Assembly (NCBI GenBank): GCA_030247675.1
Contig: JAOTRX010000012.1
Span: 90,314 to 154,313, forward strand
Length of the DNA: 64,000 bases
Origin: Desulforhopalus sp.
GTDB taxonomy: Bacteria > Desulfobacterota > Desulfobulbia > Desulfobulbales > Desulfocapsaceae
Direction of reading: 5' to 3'
Both the position numbers and the translations under genes were made by a program. The notes under the pieces are model-generated. The model saw only the letters and a list, made by a program, of their open reading frames with translations. It ran no database searches and was not told where the DNA came from. Shown piece after piece: positions 43,671 through 51,139 of the stretch; the stretch's first letter is position 1, and each line of letters opens with the position of its first letter.

Positions 43671-44882
43671 ATGAAAGTTCTTGTTATAAATTCAGGGAGT
43701 TCGTCGATTAAATTTCAGCTCCTCGATATGGCCGGTGAGTCGGTTCTGGCGACGGGCCTGGTCGAGCGTATCGGTGAGGCGGAGGGGGTAATCAAATGCA
43801 CCCTCAGGCCGGGCAGTCCGCAGGAACAGGCGATCAAGAAGACTATGGCTATTGCCGACCATACCTGCGGCATGCGCCTGGCGGTAGATTTGTTGACCGA
43901 TAAAGAACAGGGAGTAATTACCGATACGGCGGAAGTCGGTGCTATTGGCCATCGAGTGGTGCATGGCGGCGAAGATTTTCACCAGCCGACGGTCATTACT
44001 CCGGAGGTATTGGCGGCGATTGAGAAAAACATTCCCTTGGCACCGCTCCATAACCCGGCCAATTTGGATGGGATTCGGGTGGCCCGGGAGCTTTTTGTCG
44101 GGGTGACGCAGGTGGCGGTCTTTGATACGGCCTTCCATCAAACCATTCCGCCCCATGCCTATCACTATGCACTGCCCTATGAGCTCTACGAGCAGCAGAG
44201 AATTCGCCGTTACGGCTTCCATGGCACCTCGCATAAATTTGTTGCCGGCGAGTGTGCAAGGCTTTTGGGCCGAAATCTCGCCGAGCTGAATCTGATCACC
44301 ATCCACCTTGGCAACGGCTGTTCGATGACCGCCGTGCAAAACGGCAAAAGTGTTGACACCACCCTCGGCTTGACGCCCCTTGAAGGCCTGGTCATGGGTA
44401 CCCGCAGTGGCGATGTCGATCCGGCGATCCATGCCTTTCTAGCCCGTAACTGCCATATGGATATCGAGGCCATCGATAAACTCCTCAATAAGGATTCCGG
44501 GCTGAAGGGTCTTTGCGGCATGAACGATATGCGCGATATTCATGCAGCCATAGCCGCTGGCAATGACCGGGCGAAACTGGCCCTTGATGTTCAAACTTAC
44601 CGAAATAAAAAGTATATCGGCGCTTTTATGGCGGTTCTTGGCCGGGTCGACGCTATCGCCTTCACCGCCGGTATCGGAGAGAACGACGCGGTGGTGCGGG
44701 CGATGAGCCTTGAAGGGCTTCTGCCCTTTGGCATTGTCATTGATGATGCGGTGAACCGCCAGCGGATTCCCGGCCCGAGGCGGATCAGCAGCCCGGCCAG
44801 CCGGGTGCAGGTCTGGGTCATTCCCACCAATGAGGAATTGGCGATCGCCAGGGAAACACAGACGGTTTTATCCCGGCCATAA
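43671..44882 (+). CDS. ackA: Acetate kinase
   Basis: 403 aa, typical length. Signature 1 is VLVINSGSSSIKFQL and signature 2 is RYGFHGTSHKFVA; GNGCSMTAVQNGKSVDTTLG, TRSGDVDP and TAGIGENDAVVR are also present. It converts acetyl phosphate and ADP to acetate and ATP, or the reverse. AAAGG precedes the ATG. No phosphotransacetylase gene is adjacent; one is needed elsewhere to connect it to the acetyl-CoA made by the acs cluster 9 kb away. Confidence 0.95.
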   Translation: MKVLVINSGSSSIKFQLLDMAGESVLATGLVERIGEAEGVIKCTLRPGSPQEQAIKKTMAIADHTCGMRLAVDLLTDKEQGVITDTAEVGAIGHRVVHGGEDFHQPTVITPEVLAAIEKNIPLAPLHNPANLDGIRVARELFVGVTQVAVFDTAFHQTIPPHAYHYALPYELYEQQRIRRYGFHGTSHKFVAGECARLLGRNLAELNLITIHLGNGCSMTAVQNGKSVDTTLGLTPLEGLVMGTRSGDVDPAIHAFLARNCHMDIEAIDKLLNKDSGLKGLCGMNDMRDIHAAIAAGNDRAKLALDVQTYRNKKYIGAFMAVLGRVDAIAFTAGIGENDAVVRAMSLEGLLPFGIVIDDAVNRQRIPGPRRISSPASRVQVWVIPTNEELAIARETQTVLSRP

Positions 44883-44916
44883 GCCGCCAGCTTTTGGGGG
44901 ACGGCAGCTGCGGGAT

Positions 44917-46692
44917 TTAAGCCTTTTGCTGCGCCGCGGAGATTTTGAGAGCGTTCAACCGGTCATAGATGGCAAGGAGCTGGCTATGTTCCGTTGCGAT
45001 CTCCGTCCATGAATCCCCAAAGGTGAGACCTGGGAAGGTGATTTGGCCGTTAACGATAGCCTGGCCGTTGCGTATTTCCTCACTCGCGTAGAGAAGCGAT
45101 AAACTGGTGCTATAGTCGTTTGCCTCCTGCCCTTCGATGGCAAAGCCAAGGAGGGTGTGGAGGAGGCGATACAGGCGATGGCGAGGGGCTGGGAGACCTG
45201 CGTGATCGAGACACCAAAGGCACCAGTGCTGAGCCTCTTGATGATTGTGCATTACCAGGAGAAGGAGGGCCTTCAGCTCGCCGATGCGCAGGGATGTCCA
45301 GGCGGAATCTTCATCAAAGACAATGCCGATGCAATGCGAAACGAGGAGATGGTCGCTTTCACCGAGGTCTTCCAGGGCATCGAGAAACTGGCCGAGCTGA
45401 TCATCGGTCATCTTCGGGAGTTTCAGCAGGCCTGCGCGCAGGGAGGCCGCGGTGGCGCGATTGTTGTAAATCAGGTCGTCGAGGGGGTAGATCTCCGACA
45501 TGCCCGGTGCGATAATCCGGCAGCTGTACATACCGCAGTGCTGGTATTCGGCGCGGAAAAGTTGCGTGCCGCGTCCACTTATCAGGGCCTGCAGGCGAGC
45601 AAATTCCTCAGCGGTGCTACCGTGAAAATCCCAGGGCGAGAAGGGGAAATCAGCCTTATCGCGAAACATCGACCAGGCCAAAAGCCCATCGGAATCGACA
45701 AAATGGCTTTCGAGATTAAAGGGGTCGGCAACCTGGGCCAGATCGTGACAAGGAGGCTGGAAGTGCTTCAGGCCCTCCAGGTTGCGTCCCTGCAGGAGCT
45801 CGGTAAGGGTCCGCTCAATGGCTGTGAAAAACCGGTAGTTGGCGCCGAAGGCGGCAAAGACTCCTCCGCTTCTGGTATCGGTGAGGAGGGCGCAAATTAC
45901 CGGGAATTGTCCGCCAAAAGAGGCATCTTTGACTCGAACGATCAAGCCCTCTTCGGCGAGGCGGTCAAGGATGTGGCCAATGATGGGAGACTGGCGGAGA
46001 ACTGCCGGAGGGACATCCGGCAGACAAAGGCCCTGGGCGATAATGGTGTTTTTGACATGCCGTTCAATGATCTCCGACAACGCCTGGGCCCCGCATTCCG
46101 ACCGGGAATTGCCGGCGGCCATGCCGTTGCTGACATAGAGATTGTTAAGAAGGCTTACCGGAAAATACACTTCTTTGCCGGTTGCAAGATTGGTAAAAGG
46201 CAGGGCACTTATACCGCGACCGGACGGGTCGGTATTGTTGTCGTAGAGATGCTCAAAGGCCAACTCTCCGCCGCAGCTGTAGAATTTTCTTAAACTGCTG
46301 GTGAGTAACTCAGTGCCATCCGGGGATTTTTTTGGAATATTTGTCCCTTTGCCAGGCGGGAACCACTTCTCGTCCGGATAAAAAACAAAGGGCTGTTGGT
46401 TGTTTTGGCCACCGAGATAGCAGTCGGCAAAAAAGAAGCTGGTGGCAAGCCGCTCGAAGAATTCTCCATAGGCGCTGGCCAGGGCAGCAAGTTTTGAAAT
46501 ACCCTTGCCGTTGGTGTAGAGATGGGAACAGGAGGTGGAGCGCAGGTGCACCGACCAGCAGTCGGGCGCGGGATTTTGCCAGCTCACCGCCTCCGTTTTG
46601 AACCCCATGGTCGACAAAAGCGAAGTGGCCCTGGCAATAGTATCTTCGAGGCTGGCGTCCTTGCCGGGGAGGTGCGTTGCGGGAGACATCAT
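44917..46692 (-). CDS. ycaO: YcaO protein (stand-alone, E. coli YcaO type)
   Basis: 591 aa, close to E. coli YcaO (586). The ATP-binding YcaO core has CSHLYTNGKGISKLAALASAYGEFFERLA, in parts, with the Glu residues that ligate Mg-ATP, and NSRSECGAQALSEIIERHV. The C-terminal TPR-like part is also present. YcaO enzymes activate amide backbones with ATP; this subgroup is linked to the beta-methylthiolation of ribosomal protein S12 by RimO, not to peptide natural products. No precursor peptide or dehydrogenase is adjacent. GAGGAT precedes the ATG. Confidence 0.9.
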   Translation of the reverse strand: MMSPATHLPGKDASLEDTIARATSLLSTMGFKTEAVSWQNPAPDCWSVHLRSTSCSHLYTNGKGISKLAALASAYGEFFERLATSFFFADCYLGGQNNQQPFVFYPDEKWFPPGKGTNIPKKSPDGTELLTSSLRKFYSCGGELAFEHLYDNNTDPSGRGISALPFTNLATGKEVYFPVSLLNNLYVSNGMAAGNSRSECGAQALSEIIERHVKNTIIAQGLCLPDVPPAVLRQSPIIGHILDRLAEEGLIVRVKDASFGGQFPVICALLTDTRSGGVFAAFGANYRFFTAIERTLTELLQGRNLEGLKHFQPPCHDLAQVADPFNLESHFVDSDGLLAWSMFRDKADFPFSPWDFHGSTAEEFARLQALISGRGTQLFRAEYQHCGMYSCRIIAPGMSEIYPLDDLIYNNRATAASLRAGLLKLPKMTDDQLGQFLDALEDLGESDHLLVSHCIGIVFDEDSAWTSLRIGELKALLLLVMHNHQEAQHWCLWCLDHAGLPAPRHRLYRLLHTLLGFAIEGQEANDYSTSLSLLYASEEIRNGQAIVNGQITFPGLTFGDSWTEIATEHSQLLAIYDRLNALKISAAQQKA

Positions 46693-46871
46693 GGTATCCT
46701 CATTGTCGGAAAGAGCTGGTGCCTTTGTGGGATTGGCTACGGTATACTATTGAAAGTGATGAAGGACGGAAACGGCTCCTCATACCACAGCCGGCCTGGT
46801 GAGACAAGCGCAGATACCCAATGAATTAGCAATACCTGTCACTAGCGCCGGAAAGGTGCGGGGATATATGT

Positions 46872-47045
46872 ATGCCGTATTGTAAAAACCACCCAAATAC
46901 CGAGAGCATCTATTATTGCTCGAAACACAAGTATCACCTCTGTCATACCTGTGTGCGTTGTCTTGATCCGCAAATCTACTGCAAATATCGATCTTCCTGC
47001 ATAATCCATTTTCTGGAAAAAGAAAGAAAGGTGCGTACTCCCTGA
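46872..47045 (+). CDS. 57-aa cysteine/histidine-rich protein (zinc-finger-like)
   Basis: Seven Cys and five His in 57 residues: MPYCKNHPNT, YYCSKHKYHLCHTCVRCLDP, IYCKYRSSCIIHFLEKE. The spacing of the N-terminal half (C-x2-H ... C-x2-H ... C-x2-C-x2-C) looks like a B-box-type zinc-binding fold, and the rest is a charged helix. GGGGAT lies 6 nt before the ATG. It is the last gene before the Wood-Ljungdahl cluster, 311 bp upstream of acsV and in the same direction. No family is named with confidence; a regulatory or Fe-S/metal-handling role is possible. Confidence 0.6.
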   Translation: MPYCKNHPNTESIYYCSKHKYHLCHTCVRCLDPQIYCKYRSSCIIHFLEKERKVRTP

Positions 47046-47356
47046 AGGGCTTAACGAAAGAACCCTGCGCACCCGACATCGCCGCTGTTGCCATCTCTTT
47101 ATAAATAGAATTTCTGTTTAAGAATAGAATAAATATTTCCGATTCGAAAACCGCCAATTACACGTTGTAAGTATAAATTTATATGATATATTTGACCGGT
47201 ATTTTTCAATTTGCTGCCGGAATTTACGTAAACGTAGATTTTATTGGCAGTGTCTTCGCTGATAGTGGTCAGCACCTGCACTTGCAGGTTTTGTTGTGAG
47301 GTGAATGCAGAAAGGTTGGGCTCTTTAATTGTTTTTTAGAGTACTAGGACGCCTGT
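47046..47356. other. Leader/promoter region of the Wood-Ljungdahl cluster
   Basis: 311 bp, no gene. AT-rich from 47095 to 47240, with the palindrome TTTACGTAAA (47223-47232), the sigma-54-like site and the ACCTGCA/TGCAGGT inverted repeat described separately. Confidence 0.6.
47244..47289 (+). promoter_or_regulatory. Sigma-54-like promoter followed by a perfect inverted repeat, head of the acs cluster
   Basis: TTGGCA (47244-47249) and TCGCT (47256-47260) place GG and GC 10 bp apart, as in -24/-12 promoters; transcription would start near 47271. ACCTGCA-CT-TGCAGGT (47274-47289) is a perfect 7-bp inverted repeat immediately after it, 67 bp before the acsV ATG. Both assignments are inferred. Confidence 0.4.
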
Positions 47357-49300
47357 ATGAGTAAATGCACCGTTACATTTCTCCCTCACGACAAGAAAAT
47401 TACTGTCGACGCGGGAGAGAGTCTGATCCGAGCCGCACTTCAGGCCGGTGCGCATATTAATGCCTCCTGCGGCGGTGAGGGAGTGTGCGGGAAATGCCGG
47501 GTTCTTGTAGAAAAAGGCAAGGTTTCCGGAGGGCTGAACGAAAAGATTAAACAGGAAGAGAGCGACAAAGGATATCGCCTCGCCTGCCTTGCCAAGGTTT
47601 CAGAGGATGTGGTGATTCGCATCCCCGTTGAATCGGCAATGGATAAAAGCGTCATGAATCTCCAGGCTACGCCGCGGCGCACAGCGACGATTCAAAGCAT
47701 GGATTTTGAAAGCCTAAAAGAAAAAGGGCTGTTCATTCCCCCCGTCGAAAAGATCTATCTTTGCCTGCCGACACCCAATGCTAAAAACAATATGCCCGAT
47801 GTCACTCGGCTTATTGATACCCTCAAACACGACTACGATGAGCATAAGATTGAGCTCACCCTGCCGGTTATCCGAAAGTTGCCTGGTATTTTGCGGACCA
47901 GCGATTATCAGGTAACTGCGACCATAATGCGTCCGGTGCAAACGGGCGGAAGAAATCTAATCCTCAATGTGCAGGCCGGTGATAGAACTGCCCATAACTA
48001 CGCCGTGGCCATGGATATCGGCACCACGACCATTTATGGTCAGCTCATTGATCTTGCCACCGGCAAATGTCTTGCGGAAGCTGGCGATTTCAACAGCCAG
48101 ATAAGCTACGGCGAAGACGTTATCTCCCGGATAATGTATGCGGAGAAGCCAGGAGGGCTGGAAAAACTGCATGAGGTGGTGGTTGGTACCCTCAACAGTG
48201 TGTTGCGGAAGATAATCGGCGCCTCCAAGATTGATCGCGAAAATATCTCAACGATTACCTTTGCCGGCAATACCACTATGACCCAGTTGTTTTTAAAGGT
48301 CGATCCCCGCAATATCCGCCGCGCTCCCTATGTACCGGCAGCTACTTTATACCCCGCTTTCAATGCCTCGACCGTTGGCATCGATCTCAATGAACACGCC
48401 ATCGCCCTGATTTATCCTCAGGTTTCAAGTTTTGTCGGTGGCGACATCGTTGCCGGAGTTATGGGCTCGGGTATGTATCGCCAGGAAGAACTCACCCTGT
48501 TTCTGGACATCGGTACCAATGCCGAACTGGTGATAGGTAACAAGGATTGGCTGGCCTGCACCGCCTGTTCGGCCGGGCCGGCCTTTGAGGGCGGCGGCAT
48601 TGAGTTCGGGATGCGTGCCGCCAAGGGGGCCATTGAAGACTTTTCTCTTGATCCGGTCACCTACGAGCCGATGATTTTTACTATTGGTGATGTCCGGCCA
48701 AAGGGGATTTGCGGTTCAGGACTGATCACCATGGTGGCGATCATGTTTGAAATGGGGGTCATCAACAACCGGGGGAAATTCAACCGCGATCACGGTACGC
48801 CACGTATCAGGGCGACCGATGATATCTGGGAGTATGTCATTGCCTGGAAGGAAGAAACGCAAATTGACCGGGATATCGTCCTGACTGAGCCTGATCTCGA
48901 TAATCTGATCCGCGCCAAGGGTGCTATATACAGTGGCTGTATGACCTTGCTTGAAGAAGTTGGTCTCACTATGGATATGGTCGAGCGCATCATCCTTGCC
49001 GGTGGTTTCGGCAGCTACATTGATCTGGAGAAAGCGATGACCATCGGCCTCTTGCCGGAAATTGACCCGGAACGGGTTACCTTCATCGGCAATGGCTCTT
49101 TGATGGGCGCACGAATGAGTTCACTCACCAACCGGATACGCAAGGATGTCGTCTCGGTGACCCATAAGATGACTAATTTCGAACTCTCCGAAACTCCGTC
49201 GTATATGGATAATTATGTCGCGGCGATGTTCCTGCCGCATACCGAGATTGAGAAGTTTCCCAGGTTGAAGGCCCGTATGGATGCTCGGGGAAAGAAATAA
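47357..49300 (+). CDS. acsV: Corrinoid protein reactivating ATPase (RACo type)
   Basis: 647 aa. The N-terminal 2Fe-2S ferredoxin domain (residues ~1-90) has CGGEGVCGKCRVLV and RLACLAKV. The rest is an ASKHA-type ATPase: VAMDIGTTTIYGQLIDL, FAGNTTMTQLFL, LFLDIGTNAELVIG, ILAGGFGSYIDL. This is the reductive activator that lifts inactive Co(II) of the corrinoid Fe-S protein to Co(I) at the cost of ATP. It is the first gene of the acs cluster, directly before its target acsD. Confidence 0.92.
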   Translation: MSKCTVTFLPHDKKITVDAGESLIRAALQAGAHINASCGGEGVCGKCRVLVEKGKVSGGLNEKIKQEESDKGYRLACLAKVSEDVVIRIPVESAMDKSVMNLQATPRRTATIQSMDFESLKEKGLFIPPVEKIYLCLPTPNAKNNMPDVTRLIDTLKHDYDEHKIELTLPVIRKLPGILRTSDYQVTATIMRPVQTGGRNLILNVQAGDRTAHNYAVAMDIGTTTIYGQLIDLATGKCLAEAGDFNSQISYGEDVISRIMYAEKPGGLEKLHEVVVGTLNSVLRKIIGASKIDRENISTITFAGNTTMTQLFLKVDPRNIRRAPYVPAATLYPAFNASTVGIDLNEHAIALIYPQVSSFVGGDIVAGVMGSGMYRQEELTLFLDIGTNAELVIGNKDWLACTACSAGPAFEGGGIEFGMRAAKGAIEDFSLDPVTYEPMIFTIGDVRPKGICGSGLITMVAIMFEMGVINNRGKFNRDHGTPRIRATDDIWEYVIAWKEETQIDRDIVLTEPDLDNLIRAKGAIYSGCMTLLEEVGLTMDMVERIILAGGFGSYIDLEKAMTIGLLPEIDPERVTFIGNGSLMGARMSSLTNRIRKDVVSVTHKMTNFELSETPSYMDNYVAAMFLPHTEIEKFPRLKARMDARGKK

Positions 49301-49420
49301 ATGTATTTATATTATGTAGTTGCCGGATGAACACGTAGTTTGGAGGGTGTCACGAAAAGAGTATATGGCGGTTATTCGAGAGATTTGGTACCTCTTGTGA
49401 TTGGCTTGTTTATGAAAGGT

Positions 49421-49481
49421 GGAGGTTATAGCCGTGTGAGCTATGAGCCTCCGGAGAATAATTACTCACCAGTAAGGAGGC
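49421..49481 (+). promoter_or_regulatory. Possible Shine-Dalgarno switch before acsD
   Basis: GGAGG (49421-49425) can pair with CCTCC (49448-49452), extended by TATAGC/GCTAT. The same CCTCC, as GCCTCC (49447-49452), is also complementary to GGAGGC (49476-49481), which contains the acsD ribosome-binding site. The two pairings exclude each other. Confidence 0.4.
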
Positions 49482-49485
49482 AAAA

Positions 49486-51042
49486 GTGGGATTTGAACTT
49501 AAGAAGGACTCCTATAGTGGCAGCATAAAGGCTATTTCCATTGGCAAGGGTGATTCCGCCATTACTGTGGGGGGTCAGACATGTTACCCGTTCTATACCT
49601 TTGAAGGGAACATGCCCAATAAGCCGGTTATTGCCATGGAAATATGGGATATGGCACCGGAAGACTGGCCGGACCCGGTCATGGCGCACTTCAAAGATGT
49701 CGTCTCAGACCCTGCCGCTTGGGCCAAGAAATGTGTTGAGAAATTTGGTGCCGAGGCCATCGTAATTCAACTGAAAAGCGTTGATCCCAACGACAAGGAT
49801 GCCAGCCCGGAATCGGCGGCCGCGACCGTATTAAAAGTTTTAGAAGCTATCAACGTTCCTCTTATCGTCTGGGGTTGCGCCAATCCCGCCAAAGACGAAA
49901 TGGTCTTGAAGGTTGTTGCTGAAAAATGTCAGGGCTATAACCTGCTCATGGGGCCGGTTGAAGAGAAAAACTACAAAGGAATCGGTGCTGCCGCAATGGG
50001 TTATGGGCATGCGGTCATCGCCTCTTCACCGATTGATGTAAACCTGGCAAAACAGATAAATATCCTTCTTGAAAACCTTGGCATGCCCATGGACAGGTTG
50101 ATTGTTGACCCGACAACCGGTGGCCTTGGTTATGGTTTGGAATACTCTTATTCGGTTATGGAACGTCTTACCATGGCTGCCATGGTTCAGGGTGATGAGA
50201 AGCTGCAGTTTCCGATGATCAACAACCTCGGCAACGAGGTCTGGAAATGTAAGGAAGCCAAACAGACCGCAGATGCAGCCCCGCTCCTCGGCGACCCGGA
50301 GAAGCGCGGCATAATGATGGAGTCCATCGGCGCGGTCTCCTATCTTCTCGCCGGTTCCAGTTTGCTTATCATGCGTCATCCTGAGGCGATTCGACTGACC
50401 AAGGAGTTCATCAATGCTATGGCGGGTGGCGGTTCTTTGCAGAATTCCGCACCAATTGCCAAGGCCCTCCCCGAGGTGAATATAGACTTTGCGGCACTTG
50501 CGCCAAAAGTTGATTTGACTATCGCTGAAGAAGAGAAGAAGGCAGCTCCGGCCGCCGCCAAACCAGCTGCAGCGGCAGCTCCAGCCGCAGCGGCACCGGC
50601 CGCCCCAAAACCTGCCGCGCCGGCACCCGCAGCCCCAGTCAAAGAGGAGGCAAAAGCCCCTGTTCAACCCGCTGTCGATCCGGCGGCACAGGCAAAAGCT
50701 GAAGCAGAGGCCAAGGCTCAGGCAGAAGCCAAGGCGGTTGCGGACGCTAAGGCAAAAGCTGATGCCGACGCCAAGGCGAAAGCTGACGCCGAGGCCAAGG
50801 TGAAGGCAGATGCGGCAGCAAAAGAAAAGGCCGCGGCTGATGCCTTGGCTGCTGAAAAAGCCCAGCGTGACGAAGATGAAAAGGCACTTAAACGTTTACG
50901 GGCCCAGGCACGTCAGGCCGCCGATGAAGCCGCTGCAGCTAATCCTGGTGTGGAAATGGCCATGACCGCCGATCCGGTGCAAAAGGATCAGCAAGAAAAG
51001 ATTCTTGAGATGCTGGATAGATTCCATCGCAGAAACAGATAG
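49486..51042 (+). CDS. acsD: Corrinoid iron-sulfur protein small subunit with long Ala/Lys-rich tail
   Basis: 518 aa from a GTG with AAGGAGG 5 nt upstream. Residues ~1-335 are the CdhD/AcsD TIM-barrel: CYPFYTFEGNMPNKPVIAMEI (parts), IVWGCANPAKDEM, VDPTTGGLGYGLEYSYSVMER. The usual subunit ends near residue 320. Here residues ~350-395 are Ala/Pro/Lys and ~395-480 are Ala/Lys/Asp/Glu repeats predicted as a long helix, TolA-like, ending in QQEKILEMLDRFHRRNR. With AcsC it carries the cobamide methyl group between AcsE and AcsB. The tail is not needed for catalysis in known homologues; tethering is one possibility. Confidence 0.92.
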   Translation: MGFELKKDSYSGSIKAISIGKGDSAITVGGQTCYPFYTFEGNMPNKPVIAMEIWDMAPEDWPDPVMAHFKDVVSDPAAWAKKCVEKFGAEAIVIQLKSVDPNDKDASPESAAATVLKVLEAINVPLIVWGCANPAKDEMVLKVVAEKCQGYNLLMGPVEEKNYKGIGAAAMGYGHAVIASSPIDVNLAKQINILLENLGMPMDRLIVDPTTGGLGYGLEYSYSVMERLTMAAMVQGDEKLQFPMINNLGNEVWKCKEAKQTADAAPLLGDPEKRGIMMESIGAVSYLLAGSSLLIMRHPEAIRLTKEFINAMAGGGSLQNSAPIAKALPEVNIDFAALAPKVDLTIAEEEKKAAPAAAKPAAAAAPAAAAPAAPKPAAPAPAAPVKEEAKAPVQPAVDPAAQAKAEAEAKAQAEAKAVADAKAKADADAKAKADAEAKVKADAAAKEKAAADALAAEKAQRDEDEKALKRLRAQARQAADEAAAANPGVEMAMTADPVQKDQQEKILEMLDRFHRRNR

Positions 51043-51139
51043 TAAAATGCTTGCAAATAAGAAGGATACGATGTGTCGCTCTTGAGATGATTCAATACCC
51101 ATTGGTAATCTCAAAAACTCTTTGAGGAGGAACCTCGAT

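Noticed and set aside
44917..46692. YcaO gene as part of a peptide natural-product cluster
   Set aside because: Length and C-terminal part fit the stand-alone E. coli YcaO group, and no precursor peptide, dehydrogenase or exporter is adjacent.
46780..47157. 125-codon minus-strand frame upstream of acsV
   Set aside because: It overlaps the plus-strand Cys/His-rich ORF, whose regular Cys spacing and ribosome-binding site are better coding evidence; the minus frame has no such features.
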